A stretch of DNA of 64,000 nt, taken from assembly GCA_963922205.1 (NCBI GenBank), contig CAWUHX010000035.1, forward strand, positions 1,550,001-1,614,000. Reading direction: 5' to 3'. The notes beneath the pieces were generated by a model that saw only the letters and a list, made by a program, of their open reading frames with translations, was not told where the DNA came from and searched no databases. Origin of the DNA: Romanomermis culicivorax. Lineage: Eukaryota > Nematoda > Enoplea > Mermithida > Mermithidae. Numbering within the stretch: the stretch's first letter is position 1; every line of letters begins with the position of its first letter. Both the position numbers and the translations under genes were made by a program. Positions 1 to 11,640 of this stretch are shown one piece after another.

Positions 1-120
1 TATATCGACAGAGAATTATTTGGTGACGTGTGAGTAGCCGAGGTAAAAGCGGTAAATCGTTGAATTTTTAATTTCTATCGTAGACGGTGAGTAGCTGTGG
101 ATCCAATTACGTAATTGAGA

Positions 121-205
121 AAAAATACAATTTCATTCGTCGTTTGCTAATTTCATTCGTCGTTTGCCAAAAAATACAATTTCATTCGTCGTTTGCAAAA
201 AATAC
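121..205. repeat. short tandem repeat at left edge
   Basis: The motif TTTCATTCGTCGTTTGC occurs three times in under 80 bp, separated by AAAAAATACAA-type spacers. The rest of 1-838 is AT-rich and shows no exon I can support, apart from a GCGTTGC-type short repeat near 350-385. Confidence 0.7.
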
Positions 206-838
206 AAAAAATAAATAACAATCAATAATACCATAAGCATTAACTAAAATTACTCAATACGTTAGGCTAACACAAAAAGTAATATTAGATGTCAATCTTA
301 CTTTTAGGCGTCATTCGTTGTTTCTTTGAAATGCAAGACTCGGGCAAAAATGCGTTGCGTGCGTTGCTTGCGCTGCGTGATGAAGAAATGGGGCGCGAAT
401 ATCAATGTTACAGTAAACAGCTACCTGCAATTTGAAATGTAATATATGTACAAACATGAACACAATTGTATCTAACAGTCACAATATTTATTTCACATAA
501 ACAATATAACGACAATTTATCTTCTTTAGGTTTTCAGGCCCAGATTTTTCTCCTGGTACAACACAAGCTTGCAAAATTGTTTTCCTATGTACAATTCTAT
601 ACATAACCCATCAATCCAACCCAAGATTCGTAACATTCTTCATTGCGCAACACATAATCAATTTTTGCTTCCTGTCCATTGTCCACATGGAATGAGTGAC
701 CAGTAAACATTACAGTAGGAAATGAATGTTTACCTTTATGCACAAACATGGACTTTGCCCCTAAGATGCACCTTAATAGAATAGTGTATCATTCTTGCTT
801 GAAAGAAGAATTACTCTACAAACATTTTTTCACTCGAA

Positions 839-1671
839 ATGCCTCGCATTCATGTATCAATAAGCATTGGAAGACATCGAAGAAGAGTGGACAATGCCCG
901 GCGTCATCCACGTCGTTTGCGTAGACGGGCCAGACAGCTACTCAATGGCAATGAAGATCGTGTCGTTGATATGGCTAATCCGATTCCGTAAATTCACCAA
1001 CGCGAATATACACCCCCGCAAGAACAACAGCTACTCAACGGCTATGAAGACCATGTGGTTGATATGGCTAATCCGATTCCAGAAATTGACGATGATGATT
1101 TGCCATTGATTCTAATAAGAGCACCCCGAAGAGGTAAATAGATTCCACATTGTAACCATAATCATTTGAAAAATATGAAAAAGGAAGATCGTAAACAGAA
1201 AGATAATTATGCTGTATAAAGGAGATACATTGAAAGTTAATGATTGTCTGCACTCTACCTTAATTTTTTTCCAATGAATGTGCAGCGGGACGAGGACAAC
1301 AACGTCGGCGATGCAACAATAGACAAATTGGGGTTAGGCGTCAGAACATGAGACGTGGTGCAAACCCTCCACGCCGCGAAGAAAATCCAGATAATGTACT
1401 GATCAACAAACTTAATCATGTTAATGTTGATCAGTTCAACGATGTAATTATGAATGGAATTGGCCAAGGCTTTGCCGAAATAGAAGATCCGCCACCTATA
1501 TTCGAAAACATGGACGTCGATGCGGACATAAATATTGGCCTACTTCGAGGAGCACGCCGAGTATGCTGGCGAATTGTGGTAAGTTTATATAACAGAGTAC
1601 GTTGGTGGAATTCCAATGGTTGGGTTCCTTGCCCGCGTAGGTCCTCCTTCAATACTAGTTTAAATTTTTAA
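839..1671 (+). CDS. unrecognised protein, two exons, interrupted by in-frame TAA
   Basis: I do not recognise this protein. An ATG at 839 opens a very arginine-rich frame that stops at TAA 989-991, after 50 codons. The same frame continues to a donor after 1133 and joins in phase to an exon starting at 1286, after an acceptor TGCAG. That exon encodes an Arg/Gln-rich stretch followed by an acidic, Asn/Asp-rich stretch. It either stops at 1671 or splices at the GTAAGT after 1578. The first exon holds an internal duplication: QLLNGNEDRVVDMANPIP is repeated as QLLNGYEDHVVDMANPIP. In the first repeat the TAA stands exactly where the second has GAA, so a G-to-T nonsense change is the simplest reading. 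It may be a decayed gene, upstream exons of the helicase locus, or part of a mobile element. Confidence 0.35.
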
Positions 1672-3047
1672 TTTTAATGAAGAGTAATGTTTGTTATTGT
1701 GTGCCGTAAGTACTGTGAGTTTTTCATTTTATTGTGATGTGTGCATGTGTTCATTGTTTACTTCTAGTCACTATGTATTCGATGTGGTTTTTTCCAAACG
1801 CTACTTAGGTTGTTATGCTCAAAAGCTTACTGCTGTTGTACAAATTTAACCCGAAACATAAGTGAATAATTTTATAATTTGAAATGTAACATAGAAAATA
1901 GAATGTTTTAACAATTTCAATTTATAGATACATGTAAGATTAACACTTGTTTTGGAAGAAACCACGCTTTGTATATATGTAATGTTAAAATGTTTTAATT
2001 TGTGCACGTTAATTTCAATTTTAAGTTTTGTTAACATTTATTTTATTTCTTTATGTTTATGTTTTGTTTTATGTTATTTTTTGTCAAATTAAGTTTTACT
2101 TTTTTCCCAATTTGTTAATGTTTTGTTTATTGCTTTTTTTAATTTTGTTAGGTTTATATTACGCACATTCATAAAAAAAAATTTTAAAACCAAAAAAAAA
2201 TAAAAAAAAAAAAATTTAAAATTAAAAAACACAAAAAAATTCTTTAATTTCCTAATTCTGTCTCTATCCATCTATGTTTTCTAGTCATGGTTGTGTACAT
2301 TTTTCTTTATATATTTGTTTGATCTTTTGCACGGTTTTTTTAAGTTTTTTAAGTTTTGCACATGGCTGTGCGTAACCTCAGGGTCCACGTCCCCACGGCT
2401 GGGCACTGTTGCAATTAAATTTGCAATAGTGGAAAATGGAGGAGTTGAGTAGTAAAATACTGCTCGGTTTTGAAATATTTTACCGACATTCATTATAAGT
2501 GACTAAAACTTTTCATTGTTGGTTCATGGTAACGTGAAAGTGCATAAAACTATAATATGCATTATGTGTTATGAGAAACAAGTTATATCCGATTCCTGAA
2601 AATAAAAGAATAAGATGAATAGTTTACTGTAAATCGATCACTCGCAAAAAGTTTTTTAAAAACACCGTTTCACGCCGCCCCCCGCCACCGACCGAGCCCA
2701 TCATCATCACTTCGCTTGTGCAAAACGGGAAGCCCAGAGCAAGTGTCAAAGCTTATCGCAACCGTCAGAACAATAGGTAACCATTAATTATGACGGGGGA
2801 TATTGGGGATTTACGTAATTTTTTTAGACAATGTTGTGAAAACGTGTTACACAGCTACTCGTTTTACAACAACCAACCTTTACGTATGATTTATTATTTG
2901 TTTCGTTGATTGTTGGGGAAGCGAATAACTGCTCTGTGCAACTTTTTGTACAGCTACTCATGTTTACAACGATAAATGTGAGGCCTCATTTTATTTATTT
3001 ATTGTTGAACAAGCGGTCGTGTTTCCTGTTTCTTCACGACAACTAAT
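1672..3047. other. AT-rich spacer before the helicase gene
   Basis: I see no supportable coding exon here. Long A/T runs lie at 2040-2250. Two copies of the decamer ACAGCTACTC sit at 2851 and 2950, just upstream of the helicase start. A G/C-richer stretch at 2670-2780 ends in CAATAG followed by GTAACC and could be a non-coding first exon, but nothing proves it. Confidence 0.4.
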
Positions 3048-6000
3048 ATGTCCTATTCGCACTCACATATCCACGAGCCTGCGCCGTTTGAGGTAATTTG
3101 TCTTTCAATATCACACAATTGTAATAATTCTAAGTTGTATAATTATTTGTAGCCTCCGATCAACGCCGAAGTTGAGGAGGAGTTCGATGAATTAGACGCC
3201 GTAGAAGTACACTATGAAGAATTCCATGAACCTCAAGAACCAATAAAACAAATTGCGCCGAATACTGTGTCGTACGACCATAATAATGTGAAATGCAGTT
3301 TTGATTACGAAACTGGATTCAGCGCTTTTGTGGAGCGGACAGTCGAATCAGACGAATTTGAAAAACCATGTCAGAAAGCTGCGTAAGTCCTTCGTTATTT
3401 TTTTCCGTTCGTTTTTCCGACCCAAAATACTTTTCTTCATTTCCCAAAAATTCTCCAAAATTTTAAAAAAGTTTATAATACGGCTATGGATACATAACGT
3501 TTGGAAATGAATTGAAATCAGACTGATGACCCCCCAAATCAGACCCCCCAACCCCCCCCCCCCCCCCAAGTACAGGTATGGTTCCACATAGTTTTTTCCG
3601 CAAAATACACCAAAAAAACCCTGTTTTGTTGTAGATTATTTACAACTGCTTTTAGGTATCATTCGCCCAACGAATATTACGATACTTTTTTACACTGGAT
3701 AAATCAACAAGCCGACGATAATGATAAAATGTTGTTGGCGTTCAGCAAACACTTTCAGTCAATCGAGTACTTGCTAGATCCGCCTTCATACGCCACAGGA
3801 AAATTGAACTTCAGCGGCATGTTACCCAATTGTGAGTTGATATGTTATTTTGACCTAATTGCAATTCAAATCCAACCAACATATATCTTTAGTCGTTCGT
3901 CCGAATCAAAAGATTCAATTGACGATTTTGGAGCTTGGAGGTGATGGCAAGTGGTACCAAACTGATGCGTATTGCGACGCAACGCTACTCAATGTACCCG
4001 ATAGTGAGTAATTGAGCAGAATAAAATGTAATAAAATGTATTACTTGCAATTGTTTTTAGATAAAAGCGCCAATTTATTCGTCGACATCCTCAAGTTTCG
4101 CATAAACAAGTTGCAAAAGTGGATGGCATCGAAACATGCACCATTTGATACTGATGCCGAAGATCAAGACGATGCAGATGAAGACCTGGAATGGGACCAA
4201 GATGCCGCCAATGCCCTAGGAAAATTTGTTGAATCAAGTCGCCAACCGGGCCACAAAATGTGCAACATCCTTTGGAAAGGAGATGATAGGGCAATGCAAA
4301 GGTATATGTGTATAAAGCATTAATGTTCATTTTTTGGGTTCCTAGACCTTCTAATTTTTATTCGTTAAGCATCATCGTTTATTTAGAACACTAAATTGCC
4401 TCAACACCATAAAACACTTGAGCATGGTGGACTCCAACACCGCAATGTGGCGGTTAAAGTTGAAAGAAAAAGAGACGGGCAATAAGTATATTGACAAAGC
4501 CTCCGGAATGCCGCTCGGACTTCTCAATGAAACGGCACCACAGATTAGCGAACCAATTCGCGATCTATTGATTCATAGAAAACATCGTGATCCAACAGCT
4601 ACTTGTCAATATTACGATATTGGCCCAAATCGCAACGACCTGTTTGACTCTTGCCATTTAAACGGGTGTCAACAAGAGGCCGTTCGCCTTTCAGAAATGA
4701 ATTTTATTTCGATAATACAGGTAATAATATCAACATATTTATATCTTTTTTTTCGATAATACAGGTAATAATATCAACATATTTATATCTTTTTTTTTCT
4801 ATAATACAGGTAATAATATCAATATATTTATATCTTTCAACCCTTACGCTTAACTTGTTTGTACAGGGCCTGCCTGGAACGGGAAAAACATCCACAGCTA
4901 CTTGTATTATCAGACGAGCATTTGCCCTTGATCAGGGACAAAAAATATTGATAACGGCGCCTTCAAACACTGCCGTAGACAATATCATACGAGCACTTTT
5001 GAAAAGTGTTGAAAATGCAGGCAATGAAAAAGAACGCGTTCAAAATAACATCGTGCGCCTTACCAGCCGAGCTAAGTACTACCAGCCGGACGATGATATT
5101 CGACCCTACACAATGCGAGCCGTAGCAATGCAGCCGGAAAATTTGGCATTTTGGTAAAGATATCTAAACTTTATAATACATAATTTGTTTCTGTCTGTTT
5201 AACATTGTACTTGTTTCTATCTTTTCAACTTCAGCAAAACAAACTGGAGGCAATGCATCGAAATGAAGTATGGTGACCACTCACGAAAGACACCACTCAC
5301 GAAAGACGAAGACAAAAAAGCAGATGCGTGCCTATTCAAATACGAAAAACAGCTACTCAGGTGCAAATATCGTATAATCTTTACGACTTGCAATGGAGCA
5401 GCCGATGCCCGCCTAAAACCATGCTTTTTCAAACTGGTATTGATCGACGAAGCAGCCCAGGATACTGAACCAACCACCTTGATTCCGGTTACAAGACTCC
5501 ACATAAGTGGAAGAGTAATGAACTGTTAAAAATTTTCCTTCCAAATATTAAGTTTTCCTTTCATTTTCGCTCTTTCAGGTCACCCTTTTAGGCGATCCTT
5601 GCCAATTAGGGCCGTGTGTGACTTCCAAAGAAGCAGAACGAAAAGGATTCAGTCATACCCTGTTTGAACGGTTATTCAACATGAACATGCCGTACAAATT
5701 ATTGAATCAACAATATCGAATGCACCTGACAATTGGAAGCATAGTCAGTAGTTTGACGTACGAAAATCGGGTACAAAATTGTACAACGAAAGGTAACAAT
5801 GTGACTCAGTATAGGGACAATGTTTAAAATGATTTGCATGCTAGTAAATTTTATCGTTTCAACATTTGTGCTTATAGAACAACGCATGCTGCAACTTCCG
5901 AAATCATTTCCGACAATGATGACTGGCCATCCCATAGCTTGGATTCATATTGCGAAAGAAGAATCCGCCGACGATAATTCGAGATCTCTGCAAAATATAG

Positions 6001-6509
6001 GCGAAGCAATTGCTTGTATCAATCTGGCGGCTTCCTTAATTGGACAATACAAAATGCGCTGCGACGACATAGTTATTATAACGTCGTACAGTGCACAGGT
6101 TAAACAACTACGAGCAAAAGTAGAGGAAGCATGCAAAGCCATTTTAAATGGCACATATTTGCAGAATCACAGCTACTCACATAGCGAATTATTCGTTGAA
6201 GATCTATGTAAAATTCGAATTGGAACAGTAGACGGGTTTCAGGTGGTAAATTATGATTAGTACTTAACACACAATACATTACTTTACGGTTTCTCACAGG
6301 GACAAGAATCCGATATTGTCATTTATGACATCGTGCGATCAAATCAATATCTGACCATCGGATTCTTGGAAAACTTTAAACGTTTAAACGTCGCAATAAG
6401 CCGTGCTCGATGCTTGCTTGTTGTCATTGGCAAGGCTACTATGTTTCCATCGTTGGAATCAGGAAAGTGTTTCATCGTTAACAAAGATCAAATCAACACG
6501 GAGGGCTGA
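3048..6509 (+). CDS. UPF1-like superfamily 1 helicase, 11 exons, 830 aa to first stop
   Basis: Predicted ATP-dependent RNA/DNA helicase of the UPF1-like SF1 group. Exons: 3048-3092, 3153-3382, 3656-3831, 3893-4003, 4061-4301, 4387-4720, 4867-5153, 5235-5514, 5579-5792, 5878-6242 and 6300-6509. All introns are GT-AG and all phases agree. Visible motifs are Walker A GLPGTGKTS (residues 380-388), Ia TAPSNTAVDN, Walker B LIDEAAQ (Asp 546), III GDPCQL (573-578), QQYRMH (to 617), V VDGFQGQE (757-764) and VI NVAISRA (791-797). The N-terminal ~375 residues are acidic and unrecognised. I chose the ATG at 3048 because it opens the first exon that joins in phase; an upstream exon is not excluded. The TGA at 6507-6509 interrupts a frame that continues for 304 codons (next entry). 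The exact subfamily is not resolved. Confidence 0.85.
3527..3586. mobile_element. truncated end of CATACCTGT-type MITE in helicase intron 2
   Basis: A long run of C is followed by AAGTACAGGTATGG, the same right end as the complete elements at 57501-57749 and 57955-58209. I see no matching left end inside the intron, so this is a solo end or a degraded copy. Confidence 0.5.
4711..4850 (+). repeat. tandem triplication of a 44-45 bp splice-junction unit
   Basis: The exon 6 donor region GATAATACAG|GTAATAATAT and its following T-rich tract are repeated three times (starts near 4711, 4755 and 4800). Each unit therefore ends with a pyrimidine tract plus an acceptor-like ATACAG that runs straight into a donor-like GTAATA. 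The first copy supplies the real donor of exon 6. The real acceptor lies at 4865-4866. Confidence 0.85.
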
Positions 6510-8422
6510 CGACATTGGCGTAAATTGGTAGAATGGTAGGCAAAAATTGATCATTTATAAACTTAATACTATTTTAGTACTTTAGTAGTGCATTTTAGAG
6601 CACTTATTCCACTAAATTTTGATGTTTAGGTGTATTAAACATCGCTGCATACTCGATGCCGTTGGCAAGGAAGTTTCGCTCCCATTTGAAGCCACTTGGC
6701 CTTGCATAGGCGATCAACACGAATTGGTGTTGGTTAGAAGTAAGACATACTGAGTTTTTTTAAGCATATACTAATTTCAAATTTGCATTTATATCTCTGG
6801 GTTTAGAAATGATGTTGACACAATATGCACTGACCGTAGGCATACGCGAACATCTAGTAAACGAATTTCGTCACGTCGTTATGCCTATTTTGGTTCAAAA
6901 TCATTGCCACGTGTACATGGCTCCCGTTTTTACCTATGTTGCCGGTTGGGCTGAAATTGTTGTGTCAGATGTACAACAGAGCCTCCACAACCACGTTGTC
7001 AACATAATTACGAACAATCTGCGTAATTACGACCAAATGCGAGTCTGTAAGTACTATTAAATGAGACATGTTATAGGATTTCCATTACACTAACAATTTT
7101 AACAGCTACAAGAAATTGCTTCGTAAACCCGTCGGATGCTAATCAGGGTGTCGCTTGTCGATATTGGAAATCGCAAATTTTCAAGAACGATTTACAGCTA
7201 CCCAATTTTATGGACAACTGGCATTATCGGGATGCACATTACGCCGTATCGCACGGCATAAAAGGTATTTATTTCCCTTTTTATGGATATGTTTTCTGTT
7301 AGATAGATTTATTAGGTTCTTCATAATCAATATTAACTTGTCTGAGTCCTAAAACTTCAAAATTTGAAAATTTTGAATTTTAACATGTTCCCCTGACCCT
7401 GTTGGGTACATCGAACAAGTTGGCAAACTATTTTCGACATTTTTGAGTCTGAAATTTAGGTGAGGGTTCGGGAAACATGTTTTCCTACGTTTCTGAGTAC
7501 GGCGGACATTTCTATGACGATTTTAAAAAATTTTAAAATTTTTTAAAAAATTTTAAAAAATTTAAAAAAATTTTAAAATTTCAAAATTTTGATTTTAACG
7601 TGTTCCCCATACCCTGTTTGGTATGTTGAACAAGTTGGCAAACTTTTTTCGACATTTTTGAGTCTGAAATTTAGATGATCCATGAGAAAATAATCCGGGT
7701 TTTAGACATGCACGTCTAAAACCCGGATCACTCGGCCATGGATCACTCAATTATTGAAGTGAAAAATTGTCTTCTGGGTTCGGGAAACATGTTTTCCTAC
7801 GTTTCTGAGTACGGCGGACATTTCTATGACGATTTTAAAAAAATTTAAAATTTCTTAAAAAATTTTAAAAAATTTAAAAAAATTTTAAAATTTCAAAATT
7901 TTGATTTTAACATGTTCCCCTGACCCTGTTGGGTACGTCGAACAAGTTGGCAAACTTTTTCCGACATTTTTAGGTCTGAAATTTAGGTGATCCGTGAGTA
8001 TCGGATCCGGGTATTCCAAAAACTCATTATCATTTATTTCAGTTCTTTCGCGACACATTGTTGTGTGGCATATACATTTACGCCACCATATTTTCCGATT
8101 GATGGTGGGGCAATTAACTAAACAGCCCTATTCAATTTATGACGAATATAAGAAACACCATATTCGGTTGATAACCAAAGACGGACAAATCGCCACTGTG
8201 TACGAATTTATGTGCGGATATTTGACGACGACGCGAGGTTACAGGCCGAAAGAAGATTGGAGCCTCGAAACGGCTTACAATTATTTCGTCCACTGCTTGC
8301 GGGACCTATTGGTCAAATGGGCCAGAATGAACAAAAATCAACAGGCGAGGAAGGAGGCCGATGATTTGGCCAATAAAGCCTGTCAAAGGGGTATACACGT
8401 CCCGATGGACGTATTCTATTAG
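6510..8422 (+). CDS. C-terminal extension of the helicase frame beyond the TGA
   Basis: Directly after TGA 6507-6509 the same frame continues (RHWRKLVEWCIKHRCIL begins it) through 6510-6535, 6630-6739, 6807-7046, 7106-7264 and 8043-8422, ending in TAG. Each junction is GT-AG and the phases (2, 1, 1, 1) all agree, giving 304 residues. The first residues resemble the Trp/Leu/Trp-Cys segment that usually follows motif VI in UPF1-like helicases, so I infer this belongs to the helicase. The remainder (VGIREHLVNEFRH, HYRDAHYAVSHGIK, RGYRPKEDWSLETAYNYF) is unrecognised. Options are a recent nonsense change, a consensus error, read-through (TGA is followed by C), or alternative splicing: a weak donor after 6466 would join in frame to 6630 and skip the TGA. 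It could also be an independent downstream gene, but its first exon then lacks its own start. Confidence 0.6.
7265..8042 (+). repeat. last helicase intron: three-fold repeat plus perfect hairpin
   Basis: The intron holds three copies of a ~105 bp block (CATGTTCCCCTGACCCTGTT through TCTGAAATTTAG; near 7354, 7570 and 7890). These alternate with two copies of a second block (TTCGGGAAACATGTTTTCC through CTATGACGATTTT; near 7462 and 7776). Between blocks lies a perfect inverted repeat with 15 bp arms at 7693-7707 and 7714-7728 and a 6 nt loop. Its arm ATCCGGGTTTTAGAC recurs several times near 11770-11960. Confidence 0.8.
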
Positions 8423-8759
8423 TTTTTGTATTTTTCCGTATTTTTTTGTTATTGTCTTTGTTACTAGTCTACCGGTGTTCCGGGTGCTGTTTTCGTTTGT
8501 ATTCCACTTTTTGTATTAGTTTTTGTACATACTAGTCCAACACAATTTTTCTTTCAAGTAAATTAAGTTTCACATTCTTATTTACCGCGGGAAACTGTAG
8601 GGTTGATGGGGAATAGTGTAAATAGTTTAATAGGTAAACTACATATATAAATAATAACATACAAATATAATTCACAGTTTACTTGATTGGATTTTTTCAA
8701 CTTGACGACGTTAGTATTTCAGTGATTCATGATATTCTAACTAATAATGTACGACAAAC
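8423..8759. other. 3' flank of the helicase locus
   Basis: This is AT-rich sequence after the terminal TAG with TTTTTGT-rich runs. No canonical AATAAA is obvious close to the stop. I see no gene. Confidence 0.4.
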
Positions 8760-11180
8760 ACACCGAATCAGATGCTAAACAGACTTATTTTTATACAACA
8801 ATGTATTTGTATTTGCCCATGATGGGATCATACGGATCACACTATAACTGAAAAGGCACAAGCTAAATAATTCTTCCAACCCGTAGAAATAATGTTCCAT
8901 TCGAATGCAGCAAATAGATATACAGACCACGAATATTGTTGTCAAACAGTAGGACAACCCTCGATTTTGTCAATCTGCAGTTAAACCACGCCTATTATCA
9001 AATAGGAAATAATGAATTCTGTTATTCTGCAGTTAAACCACGCCAATTATAAAGTGGCAGATCATGAAGTTACAGGGCTGGACTACTGTTTTTGATTTTT
9101 TGATCATATAAAGCTTTTTTAACATTGACAGCTATCTACACACTACAAACTATAAACACATGCTAAATAGTTTTTTCAACCCGTAGAAATAATGTTCCAT
9201 TCAAATGAAGCAGATTCATATAACAAACATGAATAAAACAACCAACAGTAGGTCGGGCTCTGTTAATCTGTCGTTAAACCACTATTCCTCATCAAAAAGT
9301 GAAAAGCAGGTTTCAAATGCTAAGGGCGAAAAACGAAAAGCAGGTTCGACTACTGTTTTTTAAAATTTAATGCATTGCAACCTATTTTTTCCATTGCAAC
9401 CTATTGTGATAAGACGGATCACACTACAAACCAAATACTCATGCTAAACTTTTATTCCAACCCGTAAATATAATGTTTCACTTGAATCCAGTGGATATAT
9501 TATGTCATGGACAGAAATGCTAACAAGATAATTGGACCAGTCTGTTAATCTGTCGTTAGACGACACTCAGCATATAGCTGTAAGTGGCTTGTAAGGCCAA
9601 AGACTAAGCTAAAATTGGCTGGTCCAAATTATCTTCTTTTCTTCTTTTCTCTTTTAAAACTTTTTTTCCATTTCTAACATGTGCTATGTTGTATATGTAA
9701 TTTTTTTCCATTTCAAACCATATTCCGAATAAGACGGATCACACTACAATGTCGGATAAGACGGATCACTCTACAAACATAATACTCATGCTAACCTTTG
9801 ATTCCAACCCGTAGAAATAATGTTTCACTAATTTCAGGTGGATATATTATGTCGTCAACATGAATGCTAAAAAGGTAATTGGACCAGTCTATTAATCTGC
9901 CATTAGACCACTCTGAATGAAAAGCTGTAATCGGCTTGTAAGGCCCAAAAGCCAAAGACAGGTGCACTGGTCCACATTACCTTTCTTTTCTCTTTTTTCT
10001 TCTTCTTTTAAAATTTTTTTTCCATTTCAAACCATATTCTGAATAAGACGGATCACACTACAATGTCGGATAAGACGGATCACTCTACAAACATAATACT
10101 CATGCTAACCTTTGATTCCAACCCGTAGAAATAATGTTTCACTAATTTCAGGTGGATATATTATGTCGTCGACATGAATGCTAAAAAGGTAATTGGACCA
10201 GTCTATTAATCTGCCATTAGACCACTATCAATGAAAAGCTGTAAGCGGCTTGTAAGGCCCAACAGCCCAAAGCAAGTTCACTGGTCCAAAATACCTTTCT
10301 TTTCTCTTTTTTCTTTGTTATTGTGTTATGTGAATGTCGGATCATACGGATCACACTACAATGTCGGATCAGACCCATCATACTACAAACCAAAAACACA
10401 TGCTACATTTTTGTTCCAACCCGTAGATATAATGTTTCACTCAAATCCAGTGGATACATATAGTCCTCATCCGAAATAATGGCAAGACAGTAGAACAGCC
10501 GTATTGATCTGATGTTAGACCACAATTTATTGAGCAATCAAATGCTCTTCCTTCGGTTGACTACTGTTTTGTTAAAACTATATTTTGATTTGATCCAAAA
10601 TACTACATCAGTGAGGTGAAATCCAGATCACGACAATTATATGGATCCAGATGACATACATTAATTCTCTATCGACCCGTCGGCATGATGTTTCAATGCT
10701 TTTCTCTTCTTTACATACACCTGCAAACGAGACTACATTATGTAATTGAACATACCGAACAATGATTCTGTATGAATCCCATTTTGATCCCACAACAAAG
10801 CAGGAAATGGCTTAACTACTGTTCTATCAGATGTTGAACATATTATAGATGTTATTTGGGATGATGTCACCGTTGTTGTTCAATCGTTTTACAAAATATT
10901 CCTTTTCAAAATTATTTTTCAAACTTTCCAAATAAACATGCTATACTTTTTTCTAACCTGTACAAATAATGTTTCAATGAATTGCACGAGATACATATAC
11001 CAAAAATGAATTATGTTGTCAAACAGTAGGACACTAGGATGTTAATCTGCAGTTAGGCCACATCTCAATGATGCAAAATGGACTAGAAATTGGACTACTG
11101 TTTTTGAATTTTTTCTCATCTTATAGATGTTATTCGGGATGATTCATGGTTGTGGTTCAATCGTTTTACAATTTTCTTTT
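8760..11180. repeat. degenerate ~300 bp tandem satellite, about 8 units
   Basis: A block centred on CCAACCCGTAGAAATAATGT recurs at about 8878, 9177, 9457, 9803, 10119, 10418, 10674 and 10962, at spacings of 256-346 bp. Each unit also carries CATGCTAAA upstream, a CAGTGGATATAT-like segment, and a GTTAATCTG(C)AGTTA(A/G)ACCAC segment about 90 bp downstream. Units near 9720-10390 add AAGACGGATCACACTACAA. The two units around 9800 and 10110 are the most alike, suggesting recent local duplication. There is no sustained reading frame. Confidence 0.8.
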
Positions 11181-11640
11181 CCAAAAAATTTTACTCTAGG
11201 TGAAAATTTGAAAAAAAAATGTGATCGGGATCATTATGTGACGTTAATTTACTCATCACGATGGTAGAATACGAAAAATTTTACTCTAGGTGAAAATTTG
11301 AAAAAAAAATTTTGATCCGGATCAAAAATATTGATCTGGATCAAAATCTGATTATGTGACGTTAATTTACTCATCACGATGGTAAAATACGAAAAATTTT
11401 ACTCTAGGTGAAAATTTGAAAAAAAAATTTTTGATCCGGATCAAAAATATTGATCTGGATCAAAATCTGATTATGTGACGTTAATTTACTCATCACGACG
11501 GTAAAATACAAAAAATTTTACTCTAGGTATAAATTTGAAAAAAAAATTTTGATCCGGATCAAAAATATTGATCTGGATCAAATTCTGATTATGTGACGTG
11601 AATATACTCATCACGACGGAAAAATTCGAAAAAATTTGAT
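11160..11640. repeat. ~118 bp tandem repeat with GATC palindromes, about 4 units
   Basis: AAAAATTTTACTCTAGGT recurs near 11186, 11273, 11393 and 11511. Each copy is followed by GATCCGGATC and GATCTGGATC palindromes and by TTATGTGACGTTAATTTACT. Spacing settles at about 118-120 bp after a shorter first unit. Confidence 0.8.

Noticed and set aside
4091-5504. Minus-strand frames under the helicase
   Set aside because: They are shadows of plus-strand exons that carry conserved helicase motifs.
6507-6509. Selenocysteine codon
   Set aside because: I see no SECIS-like element by eye downstream, and the neighbouring family motif gives no reason to expect Sec there. Nonsense change, read-through or splicing is simpler.
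8760-11180. CRISPR array
   Set aside because: The repeats are ~300 bp, degenerate and without unique spacers, in a eukaryotic genome.
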